16,122 bases of DNA from DASPKW01 sp038244055 (GCA_038244055.1 JBBRTW010000123.1:1-16122); one strand, 5' to 3'; numbered from the stretch's first letter, positions 1 through 7,914 are shown. Notes: generated from the sequence alone by a model not told the origin. Translations and numbers: made by a program.

Positions 1-76
1 CCAGCATGCCGCCGGCCAGGGCCAGGCGGCCGGCTTCGCGCAGGAGATTGCGGCGATTGAGGGGCTGGTCGTTCAT
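1..76 (-). CDS. Tat-signal protein, N-terminus only
   Basis: Only the first 25 residues are inside the window; the rest lies beyond position 1. They begin MNDQPLNRRNLLREAG and run into LALAGGML, a twin-arginine signal with RR at residues 8-9 followed by a hydrophobic stretch. The product is therefore probably folded in the cytoplasm and exported by Tat, as is common for cofactor-containing proteins. The start is supported by GGAGG six bases upstream and by a 4-bp ATGA overlap with the stop of the NHL gene, which implies translational coupling. It is the third gene of the propeller operon. Its function cannot be read from this fragment; an Fe-S or other redox protein is a guess from the signal type alone. 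Confidence 0.7.
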   Translation of the reverse strand, partial: MNDQPLNRRNLLREAGRLALAGGML

Positions 77-1137
77 GGCGCGCCTCCGGTTTTCGATTCC
101 ACGGCGGCGGTCGGAGCCAGGGGCAAGTCGGTGCGCTCTTCGAAGATTCGAACCACGCTGGTGCCGCGCTCAAGGACCAAAACCCGGCCGGCGGAATCGA
201 CGACGACATCCAGACCGACGACATTACCGGCGAATGCGGAGGGCGCGGCAACGACGCAATCGAATCGCCCATCGGCCAGATAGCGCTTGACGCGGGCGAT
301 CCCCTTCTCGGCGGTGATGAAGCGGCCATCGCGCATCAGGAAGAAATCGGTCGGATTGCAGCAGCCGGGGAAGGCCTGAATGCCGGTGCCCTGTGTGCCC
401 CAGAAGCGTTCGAGCCGGCCATCCTTGGTGTAGTTTTCGAGGCGATGTCGGCCGGTGTCATTGAGCCAGATCGTTCCATCGGCGGCAACGGCGACATCGA
501 GATGGGGGCTGGGGAGGAGGAGGCCTTCGACGCCGGTCTTGGGATCGCCGCGTCCGATCTCGTTGAGGATGCTGCCCGCGCGATCGGTGTGGATGAGCAG
601 GCGCCGGCCGGAATCGGCGAGGTAGACATCCTCTCCGAAAACAGCGATGGCGGTGAGGTAGGCATCGCGCCCGAGGCTTGGCCACGCGGCTTTCTTGACG
701 CCATCGACACCGTAGACTTCGACGCGATCCTTCAGCCCGACATAGGTCCAGCCATCTTCCGCGCCGAACACACAGAAGGGTGAATCGGCCAGTTTGATTT
801 CGTGTTTCTCGGCCCGCGCGTCCAGGCCGATGCGTTTGATCGACTGATCGCCGGCGACCAGCAGGTTGCCGGCGGAGTCCAGGGAGATCGTTCGCGGCTT
901 GGCGAGGCCGGTTTCGATCCGACCGGTCTCTGTGAAGCGGATCAGGGCAGGATCGACTTTTTGCAGATTGGTCAGGTCGTAGGCGGTGCCTTTTTCGAGG
1001 GCGCGGTCGCGCTGCTCGGAGGACTCGTGGACGTTGAGAAACAAATGGAGCGCGCCGGCGGGAAGGACCGCCAGGGCGACGCCGGCGGCGATGCGCTTGG
1101 CGGTGCGGTTACGGGGAGAAGGGGTTTGGTCGCTCAT
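73..1137 (-). CDS. NHL-repeat beta-propeller protein, membrane-anchored
   Basis: A 354-residue protein with an N-terminal hydrophobic segment (about residues 14-34) and a periplasmic-looking body. Repeated blade-like units can be read, of the type DSAGNLLVAGDQSIKRIG, EDVYLADSGRRLLIHTDRAG, DGTIWLNDTGRHRLENYTKDG and DSAGRVLVLERGTSVVRIF. These are characteristic of NHL or SMP-30-like six-bladed propellers. A GCCNP motif follows the third clear blade. The start at 1137 is preferred over an upstream ATG at 1164 because GAGGTGA lies just before it and it overlaps the stop of the PQQ-like gene by ATGA. NHL propellers usually serve as binding or scaffold domains; no catalytic activity can be assigned. 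It is co-transcribed with the PQQ-like propeller upstream and the Tat protein downstream. Confidence 0.85.
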   Translation of the reverse strand: MSDQTPSPRNRTAKRIAAGVALAVLPAGALHLFLNVHESSEQRDRALEKGTAYDLTNLQKVDPALIRFTETGRIETGLAKPRTISLDSAGNLLVAGDQSIKRIGLDARAEKHEIKLADSPFCVFGAEDGWTYVGLKDRVEVYGVDGVKKAAWPSLGRDAYLTAIAVFGEDVYLADSGRRLLIHTDRAGSILNEIGRGDPKTGVEGLLLPSPHLDVAVAADGTIWLNDTGRHRLENYTKDGRLERFWGTQGTGIQAFPGCCNPTDFFLMRDGRFITAEKGIARVKRYLADGRFDCVVAAPSAFAGNVVGLDVVVDSAGRVLVLERGTSVVRIFEERTDLPLAPTAAVESKTGGAP

Positions 1138-2540
1138 CGGGTCACCTCGCGCAAATCGAAGCATCCAAGGCGGGTCATATCCCGCGCGAACAGTCGGCCG
1201 CCCACCAGGGCCATCGGGCCCCAGGCATCGTGGCCGTGGTCAAAGAGTTTTCCCTGCCCGAGCACTTTGAACCCGGCGGGGTCCGCTTCGACCATCGTCA
1301 TCGTTCCGGCATCGTTCATGACCATCACCATTCCATCCGCCACCATGAAGGGCCCGAGGCCAAAACGGTACTTGCCGCCGCTGGCCCACATCACCTTGCC
1401 ATCGAGATTCAGACACACGAGCTGTGAACTGACAGGGATCACTCCATAGATGTACCCCTTGTAAAAGACCGGCGTGTGCTGTTCCGCGCCGAAAACCTCC
1501 GGTTTGAGTCGAAATAGCACCTTCGGGATGATCTTTCCGGCCTCCCCTGCTTCCAGTTTCACCATCATCGAGCCGGCTCCATATCCGCCGGTCAGGAGCA
1601 TCCGATCACCCGGCAGCGGGAGGGGCGTCGGCACGTTGGCCATGCTGACTTTCCAATCGGGCAGTTCGAAGAGAACCTTGCCCTCCTCGGCCGACACGCC
1701 GACCACACCCGCGCTGGCGCAGTAGACGTAAGTTTTCCGCCCGCCGATCACCATGGTCGCGACGGAGGAATGGGTCATCTCCCATTTCTTCGGATTGGGC
1801 GTTTTCCAAACCGGCTTGCCGGTGGCGAGGTCGATGGCGACGAGGAGCGAATCCCCTCCGGGGGCGAGAATGACCCGGCCATTTTCAATCAGTGGATTCT
1901 GGCCGGCGTACCAGGGAGGAACCGTCGTCTTGTACTCCTTGACCATGTCGATGCCCCACTTGAAATCGCCGCTGACGGCGTCGAGGCAGACGATGTGACA
2001 TTTCGGGCCGAAGCTCACCACGCGCCCATCGGCCACCGCGCAGACCGTGCGGGAAATCCCATGATTTCGGCCGATATCGATGGAATACCCGCGCCGCCAG
2101 ATTTCCTTGCCATCGGAAGTCGACAGGCAGCGGAGGACATCCGCATGCGCGGTTTCATCGTAGTCGAGGAAGTAAGCCCGGCCATTCCAGACCGATGCGC
2201 CGGCGTAACCTTCACCGGTTTCGACCTCCCACAGTTTCGGCGGGCCGCCAGCGCTCCATTGCCGCGCGAGTTTGATGGTTTCGGAGTTGATGTTGTCCTG
2301 ATGGTCGCCGCGGAAGCTCAACCATGCCCCCTTCAGATCGCCGGCGACGCCATCGCCTGTTTTCAATACTCCGGCCAGATCGACGGCGATGCCGCCGGCT
2401 TTGAGACTTTGATCTTCCAGGGGGATGCGCTTCTCGACGGCCGTGACACTGCGCGCGCTCCAAAGCCATTGGCCGATGACCAGCGCGCCGACCACCGCGG
2501 CGGCGATTGGGGCGATTAGTGAAAGCCTGGCCATGGTCAT
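1134..2540 (-). CDS. PQQ-like (WD40-like) beta-propeller protein
   Basis: A 468-residue protein with an N-terminal hydrophobic helix (about residues 4-25) that acts as a signal or anchor, followed by PQQ-like blades. Recognisable units include WLSFRGDHQDN near the start and repeats of the kind LRCLSTSDGKEIWRR, IVCLDAVSGDFKWG, LVAIDLATGKPVWKT and LVCLNLDGKVMWAS. These are the 'A-D-x-x-T-G-K-x-x-W' repeats of PQQ-binding-like propellers, as in BamB and quinoprotein dehydrogenases. No dehydrogenase catalytic domain or CxxCH is visible, so PQQ binding is not implied. I chose ATG at 2540 because GAGGT lies five bases upstream; the ATG at 2552 lacks a comparable site. It is first in the operon, downstream of a promoter whose -10 is covered by a 26-bp dyad. 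Confidence 0.85.
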   Translation of the reverse strand: MTMARLSLIAPIAAAVVGALVIGQWLWSARSVTAVEKRIPLEDQSLKAGGIAVDLAGVLKTGDGVAGDLKGAWLSFRGDHQDNINSETIKLARQWSAGGPPKLWEVETGEGYAGASVWNGRAYFLDYDETAHADVLRCLSTSDGKEIWRRGYSIDIGRNHGISRTVCAVADGRVVSFGPKCHIVCLDAVSGDFKWGIDMVKEYKTTVPPWYAGQNPLIENGRVILAPGGDSLLVAIDLATGKPVWKTPNPKKWEMTHSSVATMVIGGRKTYVYCASAGVVGVSAEEGKVLFELPDWKVSMANVPTPLPLPGDRMLLTGGYGAGSMMVKLEAGEAGKIIPKVLFRLKPEVFGAEQHTPVFYKGYIYGVIPVSSQLVCLNLDGKVMWASGGKYRFGLGPFMVADGMVMVMNDAGTMTMVEADPAGFKVLGQGKLFDHGHDAWGPMALVGGRLFARDMTRLGCFDLREVTR

Positions 2541-2567
2541 CGTGAACCTCATCCAGCCTGTGCCGGA

Positions 2568-2593
2568 GTAATAGGATATTTTTATCCTATTAC
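2568..2593. promoter_or_regulatory. Perfect 26-bp dyad, probable repressor operator
   Basis: The arms GTAATAGGATA (2568-2578) and TATCCTATTAC (2583-2593) are exact inverted complements around a 4-base T spacer. The dyad covers the predicted -10 element of the propeller operon, so a bound dimeric regulator would block RNA polymerase. A terminator is unlikely because the stem is AT-rich and sits upstream of the first gene. The binding protein is unknown; an Rrf2-type (IscR/NsrR-like) regulator is only one possibility, suggested by size and AT-rich symmetry. I saw no second copy in the window. Confidence 0.7.
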
Positions 2594-2611
2594 GATGGGC
2601 GGGTGAGTCAA
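2584..2611 (-). promoter_or_regulatory. Sigma70-type promoter of the propeller operon
   Basis: On the minus strand TTGACT (2611-2606) is followed by 16 bases and then TAGGAT (2589-2584). The -35 matches five of six consensus positions and the -10 is moderate. Transcription would start about 2577 and read into the PQQ-like gene at 2540. The -10 lies within the dyad at 2568-2593. Confidence 0.55.
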
Positions 2612-2922
2612 GGGGAAAGTTTCTGTTGAGAATCCCGATAATGAGCCCGGAGCGCCGGTCATGCTTCGAGTAATCGGTCCGGTATTCCGAACATTCATCA
2701 ATTCGCTGGAAACCATGGCGGAATTGAGTTCAAACCCGGGGCTGGCCGGGCACACCCTTCGTGTCCGCCAGCGCCGGGGGCACGTCATATTTTAGTAAAG
2801 ATCAGCCATTCGATTTCGCCAGGTTGAGGGGCGACTCGGGCGGGCGGCGGGCCGATGCACCGACGGCGCACCTCCCCACGAATCGCGTTCGAATCCGAAT
2901 GATCCGGTCGGCATTTCCTTGA
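2612..2922. other. Non-coding spacer between RidA-like gene and propeller operon
   Basis: About 310 bases follow the stop of the RidA-like gene, up to the -35 of the propeller operon. I see no convincing coding frame, RNA gene or strong terminator. A short GC hairpin-like stretch (CCCGG and CCGGG around six bases, minus strand near 2740-2755) is too weak to call a terminator. Confidence 0.5.
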
Positions 2923-4032
2923 CTACACCGCTTCGCACGCGGTGACTTCCGCCTCGAAGAGCAGATCGTCGCGGCAGACGTCGCCGATCACGACGATCCA
3001 CGAGCAGGGGATGGTCTGCGTGAACTGCTTGAGGAACACATCCACGACATCCTGCGTTTTGCAGTAGGCGATCGCCTGGACGATGTTCTCCGGCGCGAAG
3101 TGGGCATCCTTCACCACGGCCAGCAGGCAATCGAGTGTCATGCCGATCTGGCCGGGGATGTCGCCGACGCAGCAGGTGTTGCCGGCTTCATCGATGGCGG
3201 CGGTGCCGGAGACGAAGAGCGAGCGGCCGGCCGGCGTCGGGCTGACGGCGGCGCGGGCGAACGCCGAGCCGTATTCGTAGGCGCTGCGCTGTTTGCCGGC
3301 GGCCGACAAACGCTCGACCTTTCCATTGGCGCCGCTGACGGCGAACATCTCAACACAGCATCGGCCGGCGCCGACGGGGGTCACGCCCATGCCGGTGCTG
3401 GCGGGGACCAGGGGCACATTGCCGCCATCGTTCTTCCGCAGCATGCCCCGCTGAATAAAGAGCTTGTTACGCATCAGATTGAAGTCGCCGTACCATTCGA
3501 GGATGTGATCGAGGTAGCACCAGGTGCGCACCACATCCTTCAATTCCATGCCGGCCTGCTTGAGGATCGCCTCGCCGCCTTCGAACACGGCGCGGGCCTG
3601 CTGCCCGGGCAGTTTCATTTCGGAAACCAGAAGGCCGCCGGTGGTCGCCCAGCGAATGCCATCCTGCGAGAAAGCCCAACCGACGATGGTCGATCCCGCG
3701 CGCAGCGGGCACCAATCGGTTGGTCCGCTGACGGCGTGAACCTGGATGCCGCCCAGCGCTCCATTGCCGCCGGCCAGGAGCCAATCGACCGGCGAGGCGG
3801 GCTCACTGGGGCGAATCGTGGCCTTGCGGGCCTTGTGATAAAGGCGGAGCTTGCCCGAGGGCACGAAAACGCGTTCCTTGATCACGCGCACGTTCCGCGC
3901 GCGAACCGTATCGTAAACCGCGCTGAACATCGCCTGGGCTTCTTCCATGGGATCGCGGTCGGCCTCGGGCGTGGCGCAGAGGTAGATCTCCAAGCCGCTC
4001 GTGCCCTGGAATTCTTTCACCTGTAGTTGCAT
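2923..4032 (-). CDS. RidA/YjgF-fold protein, chorismatase-like
   Basis: A 369-residue cytoplasmic protein with no signal peptide. The C-terminal half has the RidA/YjgF signature pattern: RSLFVSGTAAIDEAGN, GDIPGQIGMTLDCLLAVVKDA and the closing FEAEVTAC. The N-terminal half contains a second, diverged RidA-like unit around GTRWA/GGLLVSEMKLPGQQARAVFEG (about residues 125-160). The length, tandem arrangement and central RTWCYLDHILEWYGDFN with PASTGMG resemble the FkbO/Hyg5 family of chorismatases, which hydrolyse chorismate, rather than the 125-residue RidA deaminase. I cannot confirm the catalytic residues, so a chorismatase-like hydrolase or a tandem RidA of unknown substrate are both open. Start at ATG 4032 has a modest GGTGA upstream. 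It stands alone, with no neighbouring aromatic or polyketide biosynthesis genes visible. Confidence 0.65.
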   Translation of the reverse strand: MQLQVKEFQGTSGLEIYLCATPEADRDPMEEAQAMFSAVYDTVRARNVRVIKERVFVPSGKLRLYHKARKATIRPSEPASPVDWLLAGGNGALGGIQVHAVSGPTDWCPLRAGSTIVGWAFSQDGIRWATTGGLLVSEMKLPGQQARAVFEGGEAILKQAGMELKDVVRTWCYLDHILEWYGDFNLMRNKLFIQRGMLRKNDGGNVPLVPASTGMGVTPVGAGRCCVEMFAVSGANGKVERLSAAGKQRSAYEYGSAFARAAVSPTPAGRSLFVSGTAAIDEAGNTCCVGDIPGQIGMTLDCLLAVVKDAHFAPENIVQAIAYCKTQDVVDVFLKQFTQTIPCSWIVVIGDVCRDDLLFEAEVTACEAV

Positions 4033-4315
4033 GGGGTCACCGTCTCTTTCAAAGCCGGTCGCGGTCGCGACATGGATTCGGGCCTACATCCGGCCCACTT
4101 AATTGATTCTCACTCTTGTTCTCCAAAGGTTACCGCAAGGCCGGCAATGATGTTTGCACCCTTTTAGCAAGCGACGAAGCAATCCCACCAAATTGGTGTG
4201 ATTCGCTGCAATCGATTGGTTTGCACCCGCTTTTGAGCGCGCGGGATCGCTCATTCCGCATGCGATTTCATGCCGATTTTCCCGGTGATTTTTGCGATTC
4301 CCGGCGATCGAGCGC
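4033..4315. other. Spacer upstream of the RidA-like gene with repeats and a dyad
   Basis: No convincing gene is present. The stretch holds two exact copies of GTTTGCACCC (4152-4161 and 4219-4228) in the same orientation, 67 bases apart, each followed closely by a T-rich TTTT run. Between them is a 13-bp palindrome CACCAAATTGGTG (4186-4198). It probably contains the promoter of the RidA-like gene, but I could not pick a convincing -35/-10 pair. Confidence 0.45.
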
Positions 4316-4356
4316 AATAAAAACGCGCTGGTGGAAATAAAATCCACCAGCGCGTG
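4316..4356 (-). terminator. Rho-independent terminator of the HEAT-repeat gene
   Basis: A 13-bp perfect stem (ACGCGCTGGTGGA at 4324-4336 with its complement at 4344-4356) encloses a 7-base loop. On the minus strand it is followed directly by TTTTTATT. It lies 24 bases after the stop codon of the HEAT-repeat gene. Confidence 0.85.
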
Positions 4357-4379
4357 ATTAACGGATATCGCAGGTGTAA

Positions 4380-6323
4380 TTACCTAATGGCCTTGAGCGC
4401 ATCCTCCGCTTGCTTGCGAATTCCATCGTTTTTGCACTGGTCCACGACTGCTTTGAGCGCCTTTTGTTTTTGCGCCTTAGGCAGCTTGGCCAGCAGTTTG
4501 CTGTTGACGATGGCCGAGGAGGCTTCATCGGAAACGGTCGCGTCCGCTACAAAACTCACCAGCAGATCAAACGTTCCGGTTCCCCCCATTTCACGCAGGG
4601 CGGCGATGGCCGAACGCTTTTCTTCCAGGCGCGTCGCCAGGGGCAGAACCGCATTCATCTTCGCGAGTTTGTCCTTCTCGCTCAGCTTCTTGCTGCCCTG
4701 CACGAACTGGAAATAGCCGCGAAGCGCCAGCACTTTATGGGCTTCTTTCTTCGGCGCTTTGGCGAGCGCGGTGAGCGGCTCGAGAATGGCCGCGTCCTCC
4801 GGCCAGCGATTGGGCCAGGTCGAGAGCGTCCGCACCGCTTCATCCTTCACCGCATCGTCCTTATCCTGAACCGCCGCGACCACCGCCGCCAGCGCTTCGG
4901 GCCCGCCGCAGCCTTTGAGCACATGAAGGCCCATTTCGCGAAGCGATGGATCGTTGTCTTTTGCGAGCGGCATCACATATTGAACGCACACAGGTCCGAC
5001 CCGGCCGGTGAGCAGATTCAGCGCCTTCTCGATGTTGGCGCGATCCTTTTGATCCTGCGTCTTCTGCGCCATGGCGGCCAGATACCCAGCCTGCTTCTCA
5101 TCGCCCATCGCGCCGATGGTGTCGATGGCCGAGGCCCGCACGCCGGGGTCGGCATCCTCGGCCGATTTCAGAATGATCGGGAACGCGCCTTCGATACGGC
5201 GCTCGGCCGCCAGATCGACCAGCACGCCGCGCTGCGGACCCGTGGAACTCGAAAGTTGGGCCAGCAATTCGGCCTCGACATCCTTGCCCGGCAAACGCGC
5301 CAGGGTGGACCGGGCCGCCTGAGCGATATTCGCATCTTTGTCCACGGCGGCGCCGAGCAGCGTCGGGATGACCGAGGCATTGCCCAACGCTTCTAGGGCG
5401 GCGATGGCCGCGATGCGCACATCGGCCGGGCCGGCCTTGGCGGCCGCCACCAGCGTCGGCAGCGCCGCGGCATCACCGCGATCGGCCAGCACCGCGATCA
5501 GAAGCGCCTGGCGATCGATCGTGGTCTTTGCCAGCTCGGCCACGAGCGCATCGTTGACTTCCTTGCCGGGAACCTCGCGGGCCGCGCGCAGGCCGATGCG
5601 GAGGAAGGCGCGATCGGGCGAACGCAATTGCTCGATCAGGAGTGGAATCCCTTCGACGCCGCGCGAGACGATCGCGCCGCGCGTCCCTTCCTGAACGCGC
5701 TGCTTGGCGACCTCGGCTTTGCGAACCGCATCGTAAAGCTTAATGGCCGAATCGCGATTGCCGGCGGTTTGAAAACCCTCGGCGCAGTAGATGCAGCCCT
5801 GGGCCGCGGCCGACCGGGTTTCGACCGATCCGCCTGCCAGCGCACCCACCAGCACCGTCGCGGCCGAATCGCCGCCGATGTGGCCGAGCGCGGCCGCAGC
5901 CGCGCCGACAACTTCCACGTCCGAATCTTTCATCTTGGCGGTCAGCACTTCAACCGCCTTGGCATCCTTGCGCACGCCGATCGAGTTGATGACGCCGATC
6001 ACCTGCTTGCCTTTGACCGCGCCCAGGCCGTCGCGCAGCGCCGCATCGGCCTCGGGACCGGGGATTGCTTCCAGCGCGATCCGGCACCAGGAATTCATTT
6101 CCGGATCAGGGAGCAGCGCCGCCAGCGCGGGCACGGCCGCCTTGCTGCCGATCACCGCCAGTTGCTTGCAGGCGATCGCCTTCTCCGGCTTGGGCGCGGA
6201 CTTGATCACTTCGATCAACGCCGCCTCGCCGCCGGGGGGAGCCTTCAGGGCATCGTCCGCCCGCGCCGGCCCCGCACAAACCATCGCCAAACCCGCCGCC
6301 ATACCAACCATGTATCTAAGCAT
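4380..6323 (-). CDS. Secreted HEAT-repeat protein
   Basis: A 647-residue, alanine-rich helical-repeat protein. A signal peptide is seen at residues 1-22 (MLRYMVGMAAGLAMVCAG, then PARA before DD). The rest is a long series of HEAT or PBS-lyase-type repeats of about 30-40 residues, for example VPALAALLPDPEMN, VEVVGAAAAALGHIGGDSAA, VRIAAIAALEALGNASVIPT, VRASAIDTIGAMGDEKQAGY and DEAVRTLSTWPNRWPEDAA. Such solenoids bind other proteins; no catalytic motif is visible. The start at 6323 is chosen because GGAG lies seven bases upstream and it gives a clean signal peptide; an in-frame ATG at 6347 has no ribosome site. It lies 82 bases after the oxidoreductase gene, with a hairpin between, and ends at a strong terminator. 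Secreted HEAT proteins of this type are frequent in Planctomycetota. Confidence 0.85.
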   Translation of the reverse strand: MLRYMVGMAAGLAMVCAGPARADDALKAPPGGEAALIEVIKSAPKPEKAIACKQLAVIGSKAAVPALAALLPDPEMNSWCRIALEAIPGPEADAALRDGLGAVKGKQVIGVINSIGVRKDAKAVEVLTAKMKDSDVEVVGAAAAALGHIGGDSAATVLVGALAGGSVETRSAAAQGCIYCAEGFQTAGNRDSAIKLYDAVRKAEVAKQRVQEGTRGAIVSRGVEGIPLLIEQLRSPDRAFLRIGLRAAREVPGKEVNDALVAELAKTTIDRQALLIAVLADRGDAAALPTLVAAAKAGPADVRIAAIAALEALGNASVIPTLLGAAVDKDANIAQAARSTLARLPGKDVEAELLAQLSSSTGPQRGVLVDLAAERRIEGAFPIILKSAEDADPGVRASAIDTIGAMGDEKQAGYLAAMAQKTQDQKDRANIEKALNLLTGRVGPVCVQYVMPLAKDNDPSLREMGLHVLKGCGGPEALAAVVAAVQDKDDAVKDEAVRTLSTWPNRWPEDAAILEPLTALAKAPKKEAHKVLALRGYFQFVQGSKKLSEKDKLAKMNAVLPLATRLEEKRSAIAALREMGGTGTFDLLVSFVADATVSDEASSAIVNSKLLAKLPKAQKQKALKAVVDQCKNDGIRKQAEDALKAIR

Positions 6324-6368
6324 CGTAATTCTCCGCCGACAATTCATTTAATGTTGTTGAGAAGCGTT

Positions 6369-6393
6369 GCGGGGTGGTGAAGCACCACCCCGC
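6369..6393 (-). terminator. Strong hairpin between oxidoreductase and HEAT genes
   Basis: An 11-bp perfect GC-rich stem (GCGGGGTGGTG at 6369-6379 with its complement at 6383-6393) has a 3-base loop. It lies 12 bases after the stop of the oxidoreductase gene. No T-run follows on the minus strand, so it may be a weak terminator, an attenuator or an mRNA-stabilising 3' structure. Confidence 0.5.
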
Positions 6394-6405
6394 GTTGAAA
6401 TGCCA

Positions 6406-7698
6406 TTAGATCCGCCAGGGCTCGCGCAGCGCTTCGGAGCGCAGGCGATTGGCCTGTTCATCATTGGCGAACATCGTGGTCTTGGGATCGAACGTCACCT
6501 TGCGGTTGAGGAACAGCGCGATATTGGCCGCGTGGCAGGTGATATGGGACCAGCAGGCCGCCTCGGCGCTGGCGCGCGGCTGGCTGCGCGTCTTGACGCA
6601 ATCGAGGAAATTGCGAATGTGGAAGTTGGCGGGATAGCCGCCGATCTTCTGGTGCCGGCCGGCCAGCAGAGCCGGGGAGCTGGCGGCGATATCGCCATCG
6701 TCGGCCGTTTCCACCCATCCGGTCTCGCCTTCGAATCTGACCGGGCAGGAACCCAGCGGGAGCCAGCCATCATCGCGAAGGACCAGCTTGACGCCGCTGG
6801 GGTAGACGGCGTGAAGTTCCTTGCCCGTGGGTTCATAAACGGTGCAGGCCGTGCCGTCGGAATCGGTGGCCCACTGGCAGAGATCGACGCAGTGGGAGCC
6901 CCACTCGAGGCAGCCACCGCCACCCAGCGCCCCGACGAATGCACCGCCCTTTTCAAAATGGAATCCGTTGGAGAGCGCTTTGTTGTATGGCCGATACGCG
7001 GCCGGTCCGAGGTATTGATCCCAGTCGAATTCTTCCTTCTTCGGCTCGGGCTCGGGAGCTTCCCAACCGCTCATCTTCGCGGTCAAACCCATCGGCCGGG
7101 CATGCACCGTGTGCAGCTTGCCGAGTTTTCCCTTTCGCGCCAGATCGATCGCATACATGAAATGCGGCAGGCTGCGGCGCTGCGTGCCGGCCTGGAAGAC
7201 GCCGCCACTGCGCCGGAATGCATCGGCCAGCGCCAGGCTCTGCACGATATTCTTGGTGCAGGGTTTTTCGCAGTAGACATCCTTGCCGGCGCGCGAGGCG
7301 AGGATCGCCGCCGTGCAGTGCCAGTTCGGGCCGGTGGCGATCATAACCGCATCGATATCAGGCCGGCCCAGCAGTTCGCGCAGGTCTTTGTAGGTGGTGC
7401 ATTCCTTGTTGCCATTGCGGGTGTCGGCGGCGTTCTTGGCGGCTTCGAGGCGCGTCTGGCGCACGTCGCAGACCGCCAGGCACTGCACGTCGTTCTCCGC
7501 GAGGAAGCAGCGGAAATCGTACGATCCGCGGTTGCCGATGCCGATCGCGCCGAGTGTGATTTTTTCGCTCGGGGGCGTCTGGCCGTCCAGGCCCAGCACG
7601 CGGCTGGGCACGATCATGGGCGCGGCCACCGCCATCGCACCAACGCCAACCGCTTTCTTGAGAAACTTCCGCCGGTTCAGATTTGTCTTTCGACTCAT
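6406..7698 (-). CDS. Tat-exported Gfo/Idh/MocA family oxidoreductase
   Basis: A 430-residue protein. Residues 1-36 form a twin-arginine signal (NRRKFLKK at 8-15, then a hydrophobic segment ending near VPSRVLG). A Rossmann fold follows with the nucleotide-binding motif GAIGIGNRGS (about 50-59), then VMIATGPNWH and VYCEKP (141-146), whose EKP lysine is the conserved catalytic-region residue of the family. The C-terminal half contains GGGGCLEWGSHCVDLCQWA, the hydrophobic and His-containing segment of the substrate domain. Family members oxidise or reduce sugars and related polyols with NAD(P), often keeping the cofactor bound. The substrate cannot be told from sequence. Start is ATG 7698 with AGGAG six bases upstream. 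Exported Gfo/Idh/MocA paralogues are expanded in Planctomycetota. Confidence 0.93.
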   Translation of the reverse strand: MSRKTNLNRRKFLKKAVGVGAMAVAAPMIVPSRVLGLDGQTPPSEKITLGAIGIGNRGSYDFRCFLAENDVQCLAVCDVRQTRLEAAKNAADTRNGNKECTTYKDLRELLGRPDIDAVMIATGPNWHCTAAILASRAGKDVYCEKPCTKNIVQSLALADAFRRSGGVFQAGTQRRSLPHFMYAIDLARKGKLGKLHTVHARPMGLTAKMSGWEAPEPEPKKEEFDWDQYLGPAAYRPYNKALSNGFHFEKGGAFVGALGGGGCLEWGSHCVDLCQWATDSDGTACTVYEPTGKELHAVYPSGVKLVLRDDGWLPLGSCPVRFEGETGWVETADDGDIAASSPALLAGRHQKIGGYPANFHIRNFLDCVKTRSQPRASAEAACWSHITCHAANIALFLNRKVTFDPKTTMFANDEQANRLRSEALREPWRI

Positions 7699-7879
7699 GC
7701 CGTACTCCTGTTTCCGCGTTCGAGATTTGAAACCTTCGCGGAAGAATATACCGAAACGGTCGTCTTGTCGCCTATTTGTGCGCCATCAATCCACATGATG
7801 TGAATGCGATGAGCCAGGCCAGCCCAACCTACTCACTGCTTCGGCACCTCTTTCGGCTTGTACAATCATCGACGCCATG

Positions 7880-7914
7880 AAAAAGGCCCGCACGGCAAAC
7901 ACCAGTGCAGGCCT
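7880..7914 (-). terminator. Rho-independent terminator of the ccm operon
   Basis: A stem of AGGCC-x-GCAC (7884-7893) and its partner GTGC-x-GGCCT (7905-7914), with one internal mismatch and an 11-base loop, is followed on the minus strand by TTTTT (7884-7880). It lies about 47 bases after the ccmC stop, marking the operon end. Confidence 0.85.

Noticed and set aside
2736..2756. Terminator after the RidA-like gene
   Set aside because: The stem is only five pairs with a six-base loop and no proper T-run, and it lies about 170 bases from the stop.
3100..4026. Long plus-strand open frame opposite the RidA-like gene
   Set aside because: Low-complexity Gly/Ala/His translation mirrored from the real gene; no ribosome site or domain.
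4099..4347. Small minus-strand frame with a CKHHCRPC cluster
   Set aside because: It begins inside the terminator of the HEAT gene, lacks a ribosome site, and covers the repeat-containing spacer; the Cys/His cluster looks accidental.
6367..7803. Long plus-strand open frame (about 478 codons) opposite the oxidoreductase
   Set aside because: It is antisense to a clear Gfo/Idh/MocA gene, has no recognisable domain and is explained by high-GC codon bias.
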